Assembly (NCBI GenBank): GCA_017533915.1
Contig: JAFWHX010000017.1
Span: 1 to 64,000 of the forward strand
Length of the DNA stretch: 64,000 nt
Direction: 5' to 3'
DNA from: Eubacterium sp.
GTDB lineage: Bacteria; Bacillota; Clostridia; Peptostreptococcales; Anaerovoracaceae
The notes under the pieces are model-generated. The model was not told the origin of the DNA. It was given only the letters and a program-made list of their open reading frames with translations, and did no database searches. Shown here one piece after another: positions 8,100-15,893 of this stretch. How positions within the stretch are numbered: the first letter of the stretch is position 1; each line of letters opens with the position of its first letter. The translations under genes were made by a program, and so were the position numbers.

Positions 8100-9044
8100 A
8101 TGGACAAGATAAACTGGTATCCGGGGCACATGAAGAAGACCCGGGAGCTTATACAATCGAATATGAAGATGGTCGATCTCGTGGTGGAAGTCATCGATTC
8201 GCGCATCCCTGTCGCAAGCAGGAACCCGATCCTTCCGGAGCTCATCGGCTCCAAACCGGAGATCATCGTGCTGAACAAAAAGGACCTGTCCGACCCGGCT
8301 GAGACCAAAGCGTGGATCCGCGCGCTTTCGAGCAAAACCGTCACGGTCATCCCTTGTGACTGTGAGAGCGGGGAAGGCACCAGAAAGCTTCTCGAAGAGC
8401 TTGACCGCGCAAATGAGAACCGGAATTCAACAAAGAAGTGGGACAGGCCGCTCAGGATGATGATAGTCGGAATACCGAACGTCGGAAAGTCTTCACTGAT
8501 CAACCGCCTGACAAAGCGCAGGGCGGCGAAGACGGGAAATAAGCCTGGTGTTACGCGCGGGAAGCAGTGGCTGACACTTGAGAACGGCATGCAGCTTCTT
8601 GACACGCCGGGCATACTCTGGCCGAACATCAAAGACCAGGAGCAGGGAAGGCACCTCGCCTACTGCGGAGCGATCAAAGACGAGATCTATGATATCTCAG
8701 AGCTCTGCCTGGATTTCATCAGATTCATGCTGGCAGAACACAGAGACGAGCTTTACGCAAGGTACAAGCTAGAAGCACCTGACGGAGCAGATACTGCCGA
8801 TACAGATGAAGACGATTCCATATGGGGCGCAGATGAATCAGAGAGCCTTTGCACAGACGGAATCACACCGATATCAGAAAACGGCGAGTACACACCGCTC
8901 GGAGCGATGGAAGCCATAGCCAGAAACAGAGGCTTCATAATGCCGGGCAAGCGGATAGATTACGAAAGGTGCGCAAGGACTGTACTGGATGAGTTCCGCG
9001 CAGGCAAGATCGGACGCATCACACTGGAACACGCAGAACTATAA
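8100..9044 (+). CDS. rbgA: Ribosome biogenesis GTPase RbgA (YlqF)
   Basis: 314 residues. RbgA is a circularly permuted GTPase needed for late assembly of the 50S subunit. The permuted motif order is clear: G4 NKKD at 59-62 comes first, then the P-loop GIPNVGKSS from 124, TRGKQW (G2) and DTPG (G3). WYPGHMKKT at the N-terminus is a family hallmark. The C-terminal RNA-binding part contains an extra acidic stretch of about 35 residues (about 222-260, rich in Asp, Glu and Ser) that ordinary RbgA proteins do not have. GTGAGG precedes the ATG by a few bases. Placement near rplS and rnhB is the common Firmicutes order. Confidence 0.93.
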   Translation: MDKINWYPGHMKKTRELIQSNMKMVDLVVEVIDSRIPVASRNPILPELIGSKPEIIVLNKKDLSDPAETKAWIRALSSKTVTVIPCDCESGEGTRKLLEELDRANENRNSTKKWDRPLRMMIVGIPNVGKSSLINRLTKRRAAKTGNKPGVTRGKQWLTLENGMQLLDTPGILWPNIKDQEQGRHLAYCGAIKDEIYDISELCLDFIRFMLAEHRDELYARYKLEAPDGADTADTDEDDSIWGADESESLCTDGITPISENGEYTPLGAMEAIARNRGFIMPGKRIDYERCARTVLDEFRAGKIGRITLEHAEL

Positions 9045-9060
9045 ACGAGCATCAAAATGG

Positions 9061-9172
9061 GGGCAGGCACCAATTGGAGGCTTGCTCAAATTGATGCTGC
9101 TCTCCATTAGAAGGTTATGCTCCAATTGGTGCCTGTCCACGTTAGGCGGGCTTGTTTCAATTGGGACAGGTT
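9061..9172. repeat. REP-like inverted repeat between rbgA and rnhB
   Basis: The 19-nt arm 9061-9079 (core GGCACCAATTGGAG) pairs with 9120-9138 (core CTCCAATTGGTGCC) around a 40-nt loop. A further partial copy, CAATTGGGACAGG, lies at 9158-9170. Sequences of the form GGGACAGGCACCAATT are typical of REP elements mobilised by RAYT-type transposases, though no transposase is in this window. The repeat is open in the rnhB frame and falsely extends that gene upstream. Confidence 0.75.
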
Positions 9173-9183
9173 GGAGGTCTGTT

Positions 9184-9849
9184 ATGAAGAAGGCGGAGCG
9201 TGAGCAGATGCTCGCGGAGAAGCTGGAAACAATGAAGAGGTATGAGCGCGGCCTGGCTGAGCAGGGCATCTGCTTCGTAGGTGGCGTGGATGAGGTCGGA
9301 AGGGGACCGCTGGCCGGACCCGTGGTCACGGCCTGCGTAATACTTCCCGCTGATTTTGATGTGCTGGGCGTGGATGATTCAAAGAAACTGTCAGATAAAA
9401 AACGCCGCGAGCTGGATGTGCTGATCCGGGAAAAAGCGCTTGCATACGGTTATGGCATGCGTGATAATGAGACCATAGACAGGATCAATATCCTGAACGC
9501 GACGAAAGAAGCGATGCGCGACGCGATAGATGAAGCGGCCATGATGTTGAAGATGAAAGGCCGAGGAGAATTGCAGGAGGTTTTGATCGATGCTGTGAAG
9601 CTCGACGACCTGCAGTACGGTCAGACGCCGATCGTGAAGGGCGACCAGCAGAGCGTGTCGATCGCCGCGGCGTCGATAATCGCAAAAGTGAAGAGGGACG
9701 ACATTATGATTGCGTATGCTTCGAAGTACCCGGGCTATGCGTTCGAGAAGAACAAAGGCTATGGCACGAAAGAGCACTATGAGGGGCTCCGCGAACATGG
9801 TATGACGCCGATACACAGGAGAAGTTTCCTTAAGACTTTTGCGGACTGA
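9184..9849 (+). CDS. rnhB: Ribonuclease HII
   Basis: 221 residues from ATG 9184, chosen because TTGGAGG lies eight bases upstream and the upstream frame is repeat DNA. RNase HII removes ribonucleotides from RNA-DNA hybrids. GVDEVGRGPLAGPVV supplies the first catalytic pair (D36, E37). VDDSKKLSDKKR, the DAVKL segment with the third acidic residue, and the SIAAASIIAKVKRD helix all match RnhB, as does the tail GYGTKEHYEGLREHGMTPIHRRSF. Expressed in the same direction as rbgA, probably as a unit, with the REP-like repeat in the junction. Confidence 0.95.
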   Translation: MKKAEREQMLAEKLETMKRYERGLAEQGICFVGGVDEVGRGPLAGPVVTACVILPADFDVLGVDDSKKLSDKKRRELDVLIREKALAYGYGMRDNETIDRINILNATKEAMRDAIDEAAMMLKMKGRGELQEVLIDAVKLDDLQYGQTPIVKGDQQSVSIAAASIIAKVKRDDIMIAYASKYPGYAFEKNKGYGTKEHYEGLREHGMTPIHRRSFLKTFAD

Positions 9850-9947
9850 CAAGTCTTTTGAGGGCTGATCGATACGATCGCCGGGCAAGCCGAAGATTTT
9901 GATCATGATCAAGTATCTATGATATAGATTAGGGAGGAAGAAAATAA

Positions 9948-11630
9948 ATGGAACTGTTGAAGACTGATATAGAGATAGCGCAGTCGGTCGAGATGGAGCC
10001 GATCACCAGGATCGCCGAAAAGGCCGGGATCGCTGATGATTATCTGGAGCAGTACGGAAAGTACAAAGCCAAGATCGACTATAAGATCCTTGACGATATG
10101 GACGACAGATCTGACGGAAAGCTCATCCTCGTCACTGCAATCTCACCGACTCCTGCAGGTGAAGGCAAGACGACTACGTCTGTCGGACTGGCTGACGCGC
10201 TTCACAAGATCGGGAAAAAGGTGATAGTCGCGCTGAGGGAGCCTTCGCTTGGCCCTGTATTCGGCATCAAAGGAGGCGCCGCGGGAGGCGGCTACGCACA
10301 GCTCGTCCCGATGGAGGACATCAACCTTCACTTTACGGGCGACATGCACGCTATAGGCGCTGCGAACAACCTGATCGCGGCGATGCTGGACAACCATATC
10401 CAGCAGGGGAACAGCTTGAATATCGACCCGAGGCAGATAACCTGGAAGCGTGTAGTCGATATGAATGACCGGCAGCTCCGCCACATCGTCGACGGACTCA
10501 GCGGAAAAGCGAACGGCGTCCCGAGAGAAGACGGCTTTGAGATCACAGTGGCGAGCGAGATCATGGCGATCCTCTGCCTCGCCAGAGACATCAAAGACCT
10601 CAAGGCCCGCATCGCAAATATAATCGTAGGATATACTTACGCCGGGGATCCGGTAAGGGTAAAAGACTTCCATGCTGAAGGCGCGGCAGCTGCGCTTCTT
10701 AAAGATGCTCTCAAGCCGAATCTCGTCCAGACACTTGAGCACACACCTGCGATAGTGCACGGCGGACCGTTCGCCAATATAGCACATGGCTGTAATTCGG
10801 TCATGGCGACAAGAACTGCGCTCAAGCTAGCTGATTATACAGTAACTGAGGCAGGATTCGGTGCTGATCTCGGGGCTGAGAAGTTCATAGACATCAAATG
10901 CCGCAAGGCAGGTATCTGGCCAGACGCGTGTGTTATCGTCGCGACAGTACGTGCGCTCAAGTATCACGGCGGTGTCCCGAAGAAAGACCTTGAGCTCGTT
11001 GATCTCGAAGCACTCGAGAAAGGGCTTCCGAATCTTCTCCAGCATCTTGAGAACGTCACCAAAGTCTACGGTATCCCGGCGGTAGTCGCTTTGAACAAAT
11101 TCCCTACGGACTCTGAGGAGGAGATCAGGCTCGTAGAGAAAAAATGCAAAGAGCTCGGAGTGAACGTCGTTCTTAGTGAAGTCTGGGCGAAAGGCGGGGA
11201 AGGCGGTATCGCACTCGCTGAAGAAGTCGTACGCCTCTGCGATCTGGGAGTGCATAAATATGGTTTCGTATACGATACGAATATGTCGATAAAAGAGGAG
11301 ATCGAGGCTGTTGCTTCACGTGTATACAGAGCAGATGGCGTAAACTACAGCGCTGCAGCAGAGAAGGAGATCGCTAAACTTGAGCAGATCGGATTCCATG
11401 ATGCTCCTGTCTGTATAGCAAAGACACAGTACAGCTTCACGGATGATCCGACTGTCATCGGTGCTCCGCGCGGATTCGGGATAAACGTTGTCGACGTAAA
11501 AGCAGACGCCGGCGCCGGGTTCCTCGTAGTAAAAACAGGAAACATCATGACGATGCCTGGACTTCCGAAAACACCGGCAGCTGAGAACATAGACATAGAC
11601 AACAGCGGACGTATCAGCGGGCTGTTCTAG
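9948..11630 (+). CDS. fhs: Formate-tetrahydrofolate ligase
   Basis: 560 residues, a full-length monomer. The enzyme joins formate to tetrahydrofolate using ATP, giving 10-formyl-THF for one-carbon metabolism. [20 protein letters not shown] carries the ATP-binding loop near residue 70. [31 protein letters not shown], and the C-terminal [20 protein letters not shown] are family signatures. GGGAGGAAG precedes the ATG. The cyclodeaminase-family gene starts 166 bp downstream. The last 30 bp of the coding sequence are copied as the tandem repeats that follow. Confidence 0.97.
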   Translation: MELLKTDIEIAQSVEMEPITRIAEKAGIADDYLEQYGKYKAKIDYKILDDMDDRSDGKLILVTAISPTPAGEGKTTTSVGLADALHKIGKKVIVALREPSLGPVFGIKGGAAGGGYAQLVPMEDINLHFTGDMHAIGAANNLIAAMLDNHIQQGNSLNIDPRQITWKRVVDMNDRQLRHIVDGLSGKANGVPREDGFEITVASEIMAILCLARDIKDLKARIANIIVGYTYAGDPVRVKDFHAEGAAAALLKDALKPNLVQTLEHTPAIVHGGPFANIAHGCNSVMATRTALKLADYTVTEAGFGADLGAEKFIDIKCRKAGIWPDACVIVATVRALKYHGGVPKKDLELVDLEALEKGLPNLLQHLENVTKVYGIPAVVALNKFPTDSEEEIRLVEKKCKELGVNVVLSEVWAKGGEGGIALAEEVVRLCDLGVHKYGFVYDTNMSIKEEIEAVASRVYRADGVNYSAAAEKEIAKLEQIGFHDAPVCIAKTQYSFTDDPTVIGAPRGFGINVVDVKADAGAGFLVVKTGNIMTMPGLPKTPAAENIDIDNSGRISGLF

Positions 11631-11775
11631 CATTGATGTAAGGCTGAGAATATAGATATTGATAACCGCGGATGCAACAGCGGGCTGTTCTGGCATTGAG
11701 GATATAAACATAGACAACAGCGGGCTGTTCTGGCATTAAGAATATAACATAGACAACAGCGGGCTGTTCTGGCAT
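11618..11775. repeat. Tandem copies of the fhs 3' end
   Basis: CGGGCTGTTC occurs at 11618 (inside fhs), 11681, 11721 and 11760 in longer units that also share ATAGACAACAG and TGGCATT. Each core AACAGC-GG-GCTGTT is a short palindrome. The three downstream copies are not coding and fill the gap to the cyclodeaminase gene. Confidence 0.85.
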
Positions 11776-11796
11776 TTCATGTGAAGAGGGATAAAT

Positions 11797-12423
11797 ATGA
11801 TTGCAGACAACAGTATAAAAGATTTTATAGATGTCCTTGCGAGTGACGAGCCGACGCCGGGAGGCGGCGGAGCGTCTGCGCTGGTTGCCGCAATCGGGAC
11901 AGCGCTCGGCAACATGGTCGGAAGCCTCACTGAAGGGAAGCTCAAGTACTATGAGGTCGAGGACGAGATCGAAGAAATGATCGACAAAGCCGAGCAGCTG
12001 GAGCAGGACTTCCTTGAACTGATGGATGAGGATGAAAAAGCTTTTCTTCCGCTTATGGAGGCATACAAGCTTCCGCATAAGACAGAGCTTGAGACTGCAA
12101 AGCGCACGGCGGTGCTCATCGCGGCCAAAAGTCAGGCTTGTCAGCCGCCGCTGAAAATAATGCGGAAGTGCTGCGAAGCGATCGACCTTTGCGGGAGATT
12201 CGCGGAGATAGGAAACAAGAGCGCGGTAAGCGATGCCGGAGTAGGGGTTTTGTTCTGTAAGGCCGCACTCCAGGGAGCATCGCTGAACATCTACATCAAC
12301 ACGAAATCACTAGAGGACGAAGAGTACGCTGCGAAGCTTAACGAAGAGGCAGACCGGATGATCGCAGAGTACACTGCGAAAGCCGACGAGATATACGAAA
12401 GCGTGCTTGCACAACTTAAATAA
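11797..12423 (+). CDS. fchA: Methenyltetrahydrofolate cyclohydrolase / formimino-THF cyclodeaminase family
   Basis: 208 residues, all one FTCD_C domain. The hallmark DEPTPGGGGASALVAAIGTALGNMV lies near residues 17-41, followed by a long helical segment and SDAGVGVLFCKAALQGASLNIYIN. Next to fhs, it most likely interconverts methenyl-THF and formyl-THF, or deaminates formimino-THF. Clostridial proteins of this family next to fhs are usually called FchA. Start ATG 11797 has GAGGG upstream. A strong terminator follows. The two activities cannot be separated from sequence. Confidence 0.88.
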   Translation: MIADNSIKDFIDVLASDEPTPGGGGASALVAAIGTALGNMVGSLTEGKLKYYEVEDEIEEMIDKAEQLEQDFLELMDEDEKAFLPLMEAYKLPHKTELETAKRTAVLIAAKSQACQPPLKIMRKCCEAIDLCGRFAEIGNKSAVSDAGVGVLFCKAALQGASLNIYINTKSLEDEEYAAKLNEEADRMIAEYTAKADEIYESVLAQLK

Positions 12424-12435
12424 CAGATGGACTGA

Positions 12436-12471
12436 AACGCCGCGGCATGATAAAATGCTTGCGGCGTTTTT
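12436..12471 (+). terminator. Terminator after fchA
   Basis: AACGCCGC (12436-12443) pairs with GCGGCGTT (12461-12468), with an inner GCAT/ATGC stem, followed by TTTTGC. Confidence 0.88.
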
Positions 12472-12559
12472 GCTGATGGGATGATATGACGCAGCCAGAC
12501 GATTCTGCCGTATCTGAAGCAGGGCAGATTGAATTATTGGACAGATTGGAGCTGATCAG

Positions 12560-12739
12560 ATGGATCGAGAGGGAGAACAGGCGATATGGAACTTCTTATC
12601 TTACGATGAGAAGAATCACCAGCTGTACCTCAGGCAGAAGGAACTGCTCGACACATTCTTAAGGACCGGCGCGATATCGAAAGAGCAATACGAAAAAAGT
12701 CTTCACGATCTGACGGAGAAGATGGGTGAGGGAGAATAA
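12560..12739 (+). CDS. Small conserved-looking protein of unknown function
   Basis: A 59-residue frame that starts MDREGEQAIWNFLSYDEKN and ends with an amphipathic, charged helix pair (LYLRQKELLDTFLRTGAISK region, then YEKSLHDLTEKMG). TTGGAG lies eight bases before the ATG, and codon use resembles neighbouring genes. The helical LRQKELLDTFL-x-GAIS-x-EQYxKSLxDLxxKMG pattern looks like small proteins common in Clostridia. A second frame (ATG 12486, 58 codons) overlaps it; its first 35 codons also look gene-like, so a two-gene overlap or a frameshift is possible. Confidence 0.55.
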   Translation: MDREGEQAIWNFLSYDEKNHQLYLRQKELLDTFLRTGAISKEQYEKSLHDLTEKMGEGE

Positions 12740-12767
12740 ACCATACTATAGCTGTAATTATCAAGGG

Positions 12768-12793
12768 GCACCTCTTCGGAGGTGCTTTTGTTT
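12768..12793 (+). terminator. Terminator after the 59-residue gene
   Basis: GCACCTC-TTCG-GAGGTGC (12768-12785) with a stable UUCG loop, followed by TTTTGTTT. Confidence 0.9.
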
Positions 12794-12796
12794 GTG

Positions 12797-12844
12797 TGGG
12801 TTTTGATGTTGATTACCGAGTGGGTTTTGATGTTGATCACCGAG
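12797..12844. repeat. Two direct 24-bp repeats
   Basis: TGGGTTTTGATGTTGATTACC at 12797-12820 recurs at 12821-12844 with a single change (ATTACC to ATCACC). Confidence 0.85.
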
Positions 12845-12850
12845 TGCCTT

Positions 12851-13142
12851 GTACGAATGCAAACTGGTTAGTATAATACTACTAACAACTGCCAGTTTTT
12901 ATACTAACTTTCAGCAATGGATGCAGATCCGTTAGCATAATGCTACTAACAACTGCCACTTTTTATACTAACTTTCAGCAATGAATGTAAATCCGTTAGT
13001 ATAATAGTACTAACAACTGCCAATTGTTATACTAACTGTCGGCAATGATTGTAAATCCATTAGTATAATAGTACTAACAACTGCCAGTTTTTATACTAAC
13101 TATCGGCAATCAATGTAAATCAGTTAGTATAAAAATACTAAC
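12851..13142. repeat. Five-copy 64-bp tandem array
   Basis: Units starting (G/A)TTAGTATAAT begin at 12867, 12931, 12995, 13059 and 13123, a period of exactly 64 bp. The final copy is truncated, and the 16 bp before the first resemble the unit's tail. Each unit has GTTAGTA...TACTAAC, which can form a hairpin, plus another ATACTAAC downstream and a TATAAT-like box. No coding frame is conserved. Confidence 0.9.
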
Positions 13143-13217
13143 ATTTGACTGTTTGTTATGCTTGCAGTCAGTATTTAGAGGGGAAATAGCTATATTAATA
13201 GCTATGAGGAATGACAT

Positions 13218-13772
13218 ATGCTTATAACGGAAAGGTTGATCCTGCGCCGCTGGGAAGACAGTGACGCGGAGGAATTATATAAATACGCAAAGGATCCGGA
13301 TATAGGCCCGATCACGGGCTGGCCGGTACATAAAAGTGTTGAGGAAAGTCTGGATGCGATCAGGAATGTTTTAAGTGCGGATGAGACTTATGCGATCTGC
13401 TTTAAAGAAGAGAACAGAGTGATCGGTTCAATAGGACTCAGGATGAAGGACGATTCGGAACTCGCTGATTGTGACGACGAGTGCGAGCTTGGTTTCTGGG
13501 TAGGCAAGCCGTTCTGGGGGCAGGGGATAATGCCTGAGGCCGCGAAAGAACTGATTCGTCATGCGTTTGAGGACTTGAGAATGGAATGTATCTGGTGTGC
13601 ATACTATGACGGCAACAATAAATCAAAACGCACACAGGAGAAGATGGGATTCCGATATCAGCGGACGATAGAAGATTTTGAGGTCAAGCTGCTTCACGAG
13701 AAGCGCACTATGCATGTGAATTGTCTCACGAAGGAGCAGTGGCTCGTCGGTCAGCAGGAAACCACTAGTTAG
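13218..13772 (+). CDS. GNAT family N-acetyltransferase (RimJ/RimL-like)
   Basis: 184 residues. The opening ITERLILRRWEDSDAEELYKYA is typical of the RimJ/RimL branch that acetylates protein N-termini or small molecules. GSIGLR and ECELGFWVGKPFWGQGIMPEAAKEL give the beta-4 strand and the acetyl-CoA pyrophosphate loop, and YDGNNKSKRTQEKMGFRYQRT is the conserved C-terminal segment. GAGG lies about ten bases before the ATG. It converges on the DHHW gene with only 11 bp between stop codons. The substrate is unknown. Confidence 0.88.
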   Translation: MLITERLILRRWEDSDAEELYKYAKDPDIGPITGWPVHKSVEESLDAIRNVLSADETYAICFKEENRVIGSIGLRMKDDSELADCDDECELGFWVGKPFWGQGIMPEAAKELIRHAFEDLRMECIWCAYYDGNNKSKRTQEKMGFRYQRTIEDFEVKLLHEKRTMHVNCLTKEQWLVGQQETTS

Positions 13773-13783
13773 TCGGCAGGATG

Positions 13784-15823
13784 TTACTTGTTAGTCAGCA
13801 TCATCCTCATGTAGTTGTCACTGAAGAATGTGTTTGCGTTGTACAGGAATAAGACGTCGTCGATCTCATCTGCTTTCATTACTGTTGCGATGTTCTCATA
13901 ATAGTAGCGCGGGTCGACAATCGTTATCGTCCGGTAGTCTTGTGTCAGGAATGGGATGAAGCAGTTCGCGTAGGAGTCTTTTACGACCAGCAGATGGCGG
14001 TTCTTCTTTGTCGGTGTGGAGATCGTTATGAGCGACTGGTTGGTCCCGCCGAAAACTGTATACGCATCCTTAATATCAAGATTGGCCATGTCGTAGTACA
14101 TGGTCGTTTTTTCTTTTTTGTCTTTGTAGCGGATCACGGAATTCAGGTAATTGTCACCCTTTGGCAGGTAGATTTTGATCGGGTCCTTCAGGCCGTTCGT
14201 GAAGCCGCTCTTTGAGTACAGTGTGCCGGCAAAATCTTTTTTAACGGTCTTTGCCTCGTACTCTGTGCTGCTCTTGAGTTTCATGACTTCTGCAGCTTTC
14301 TGGTACGCGACATATGCGCCGTCTGTCGTCCAGTGATGGTCAGTGCGGTAGTAGACCTGCTGCTTTTTGCTCGCTTCGGAAAGCTCTTTTCGGACATCGA
14401 TCGGTTCATAGCCCATCTTTTTGACCGCTTTAAGTACCTTGTCCATGTCAGCGTTCTGATCGCGTGTGACTACGCCGGCAGGCAGCTTGTCGGCAAGGAT
14501 ATTGGCGGCGTTCGGTACGAGCATGAAGTACATCTTCTTGCCCTTATATTTCTTTTTGAATGTTTTGAGCGCGTTGAGGTCCGCAGCTACGCTGGCTTCA
14601 TCAGGGTAGGTGATGTCCTCCATGAGGTAGTTGTCTTTTGCCTTGAATACATCGTTGGCTTTGATCTGGCCTATCGTGAGGTCCGCGGCAGATTTGATCT
14701 TGATGAACGCGTTGCGCCCGGCGAACTGATCGCTGGCATAGTTGTCGAGCTGTGACTCAAACCTGCCTGACAGATAGTTGCTGAGTGAGAATTTTGGCAG
14801 CTGCTGGAAAACACGGTTCTCATGATCCGAGTACAGGACATCCCTTGTGACGATATTAAGGATGAACATCAAAACCAGTATGGCAAAGAATGCGGCGCCT
14901 GCTATGCGGACTGCACGACGGGCGCGCGGGCTCATCTTTACGACAGCCTCAGTTTCAGCACTGACGGATCCTGAGGGAATGGAAAATGCGGGCTGATCCG
15001 GCTGTTCTTTTTGCTGAGCTTCTTTGTTCAGATAATCTTCTGCCTGGCTGATCACTGCATCAGAAGCTGCTTCTTCGTGCTCGGGCTTCTTTGATGAGTC
15101 AGCTTCCGTATTGGCTTCAGCGTTGTCAGAGAGATCGCTGACTTCATCACTTAACCAGATGATAGGCTGATAGTCGTCTATACTGACTACTTTTGAAAGG
15201 CTGTCAGAAGCTGCCTTTTCTGGCACGTCAACAACAGTCGGCTCTTCCGCCGGCTTTTCCGAATCTTCGACAATAGTTGGCTCTTCAGCTGGCTTTTCCG
15301 ACTCTTCGACAGCAGCCGGCTCTTCCGCTGGCTTTTTAAGCTCTTCGAGAGGAGCTTCAGCCGGCTCTTCAGCAGGCTTTTCTGGTTCTTCGGCTTTCGG
15401 CGTAAGATCCCAGATCTCCTGGTTATCCGGCTCTTCAGACTTCTTTTTGCGGGTCGTACTGCGCTTTTTTGCCGTAGTCTTTGGAGTATCGTCTGATGAG
15501 GACTTGGTCTTGCGCTTTGTCGTGGTCTTTGTCTTTGACTCGCGCTTTGTCTTAGTAGTCTTTGATGTCGATTTAGCCTTTGACTTTGTTGTGGTCTCGG
15601 CCGCGTCGTCTGATGAGGACTTGGTCTTGCGCTTTGTCGTGGTTTTGGACTTGGACGTACTCTTCGCCTTAGTAGTCTTTGACATTGATTTGGCCTTTGA
15701 CTTTGACTCGGTCTCGGTCTTGGTCTTGGACGTAGTCTTCGCCTTGGACTTGCTCTTGGTCTTGGCAGTGCTCTCGGCTTCGCTCTCAGTCGTATTCAGT
15801 TTTGTGTTTTCTTCTTCTGCCAT
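13784..15823 (-). CDS. DHHW family membrane protein with long low-complexity cytoplasmic tail
   Basis: 679 residues. Residues 1-140 are almost entirely Lys, Ser and Thr with short repeats, 140-300 are acidic with PAEEP repeats, and about 303-325 form one membrane segment. The outside part is a DHHW/AlgX-like SGNH domain: DHENRVFQQLPKFS just after the membrane and YRTDHHWTTDGAY near residue 493. In related systems such proteins take acetyl groups from an MBOAT partner and place them on a surface polysaccharide. The MBOAT gene is 70 bp upstream in the same direction. The basic-acidic tail is not part of the family norm and resembles histone H1-like tails; its role is unknown. Confidence 0.82.
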   Translation of the reverse strand: MAEEENTKLNTTESEAESTAKTKSKSKAKTTSKTKTETESKSKAKSMSKTTKAKSTSKSKTTTKRKTKSSSDDAAETTTKSKAKSTSKTTKTKRESKTKTTTKRKTKSSSDDTPKTTAKKRSTTRKKKSEEPDNQEIWDLTPKAEEPEKPAEEPAEAPLEELKKPAEEPAAVEESEKPAEEPTIVEDSEKPAEEPTVVDVPEKAASDSLSKVVSIDDYQPIIWLSDEVSDLSDNAEANTEADSSKKPEHEEAASDAVISQAEDYLNKEAQQKEQPDQPAFSIPSGSVSAETEAVVKMSPRARRAVRIAGAAFFAILVLMFILNIVTRDVLYSDHENRVFQQLPKFSLSNYLSGRFESQLDNYASDQFAGRNAFIKIKSAADLTIGQIKANDVFKAKDNYLMEDITYPDEASVAADLNALKTFKKKYKGKKMYFMLVPNAANILADKLPAGVVTRDQNADMDKVLKAVKKMGYEPIDVRKELSEASKKQQVYYRTDHHWTTDGAYVAYQKAAEVMKLKSSTEYEAKTVKKDFAGTLYSKSGFTNGLKDPIKIYLPKGDNYLNSVIRYKDKKEKTTMYYDMANLDIKDAYTVFGGTNQSLITISTPTKKNRHLLVVKDSYANCFIPFLTQDYRTITIVDPRYYYENIATVMKADEIDDVLFLYNANTFFSDNYMRMMLTNK

Positions 15824-15893
15824 TTATATGCTTTCTTCGTCCGTTGTGGACGTGATCAACAAAAACATTTTGTCCGTGTATCTTCCTGGTCTA

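Noticed and set aside
9061..9172. Intact insertion sequence or MITE
   Set aside because: No transposase, no target-site duplication and no defined ends; only a solo REP-like hairpin.
8989..9183. N-terminal extension of RNase HII
   Set aside because: The upstream in-frame codons lie in rbgA and the REP-like repeat. ATG 9184 has the ribosome binding site and gives the normal length.
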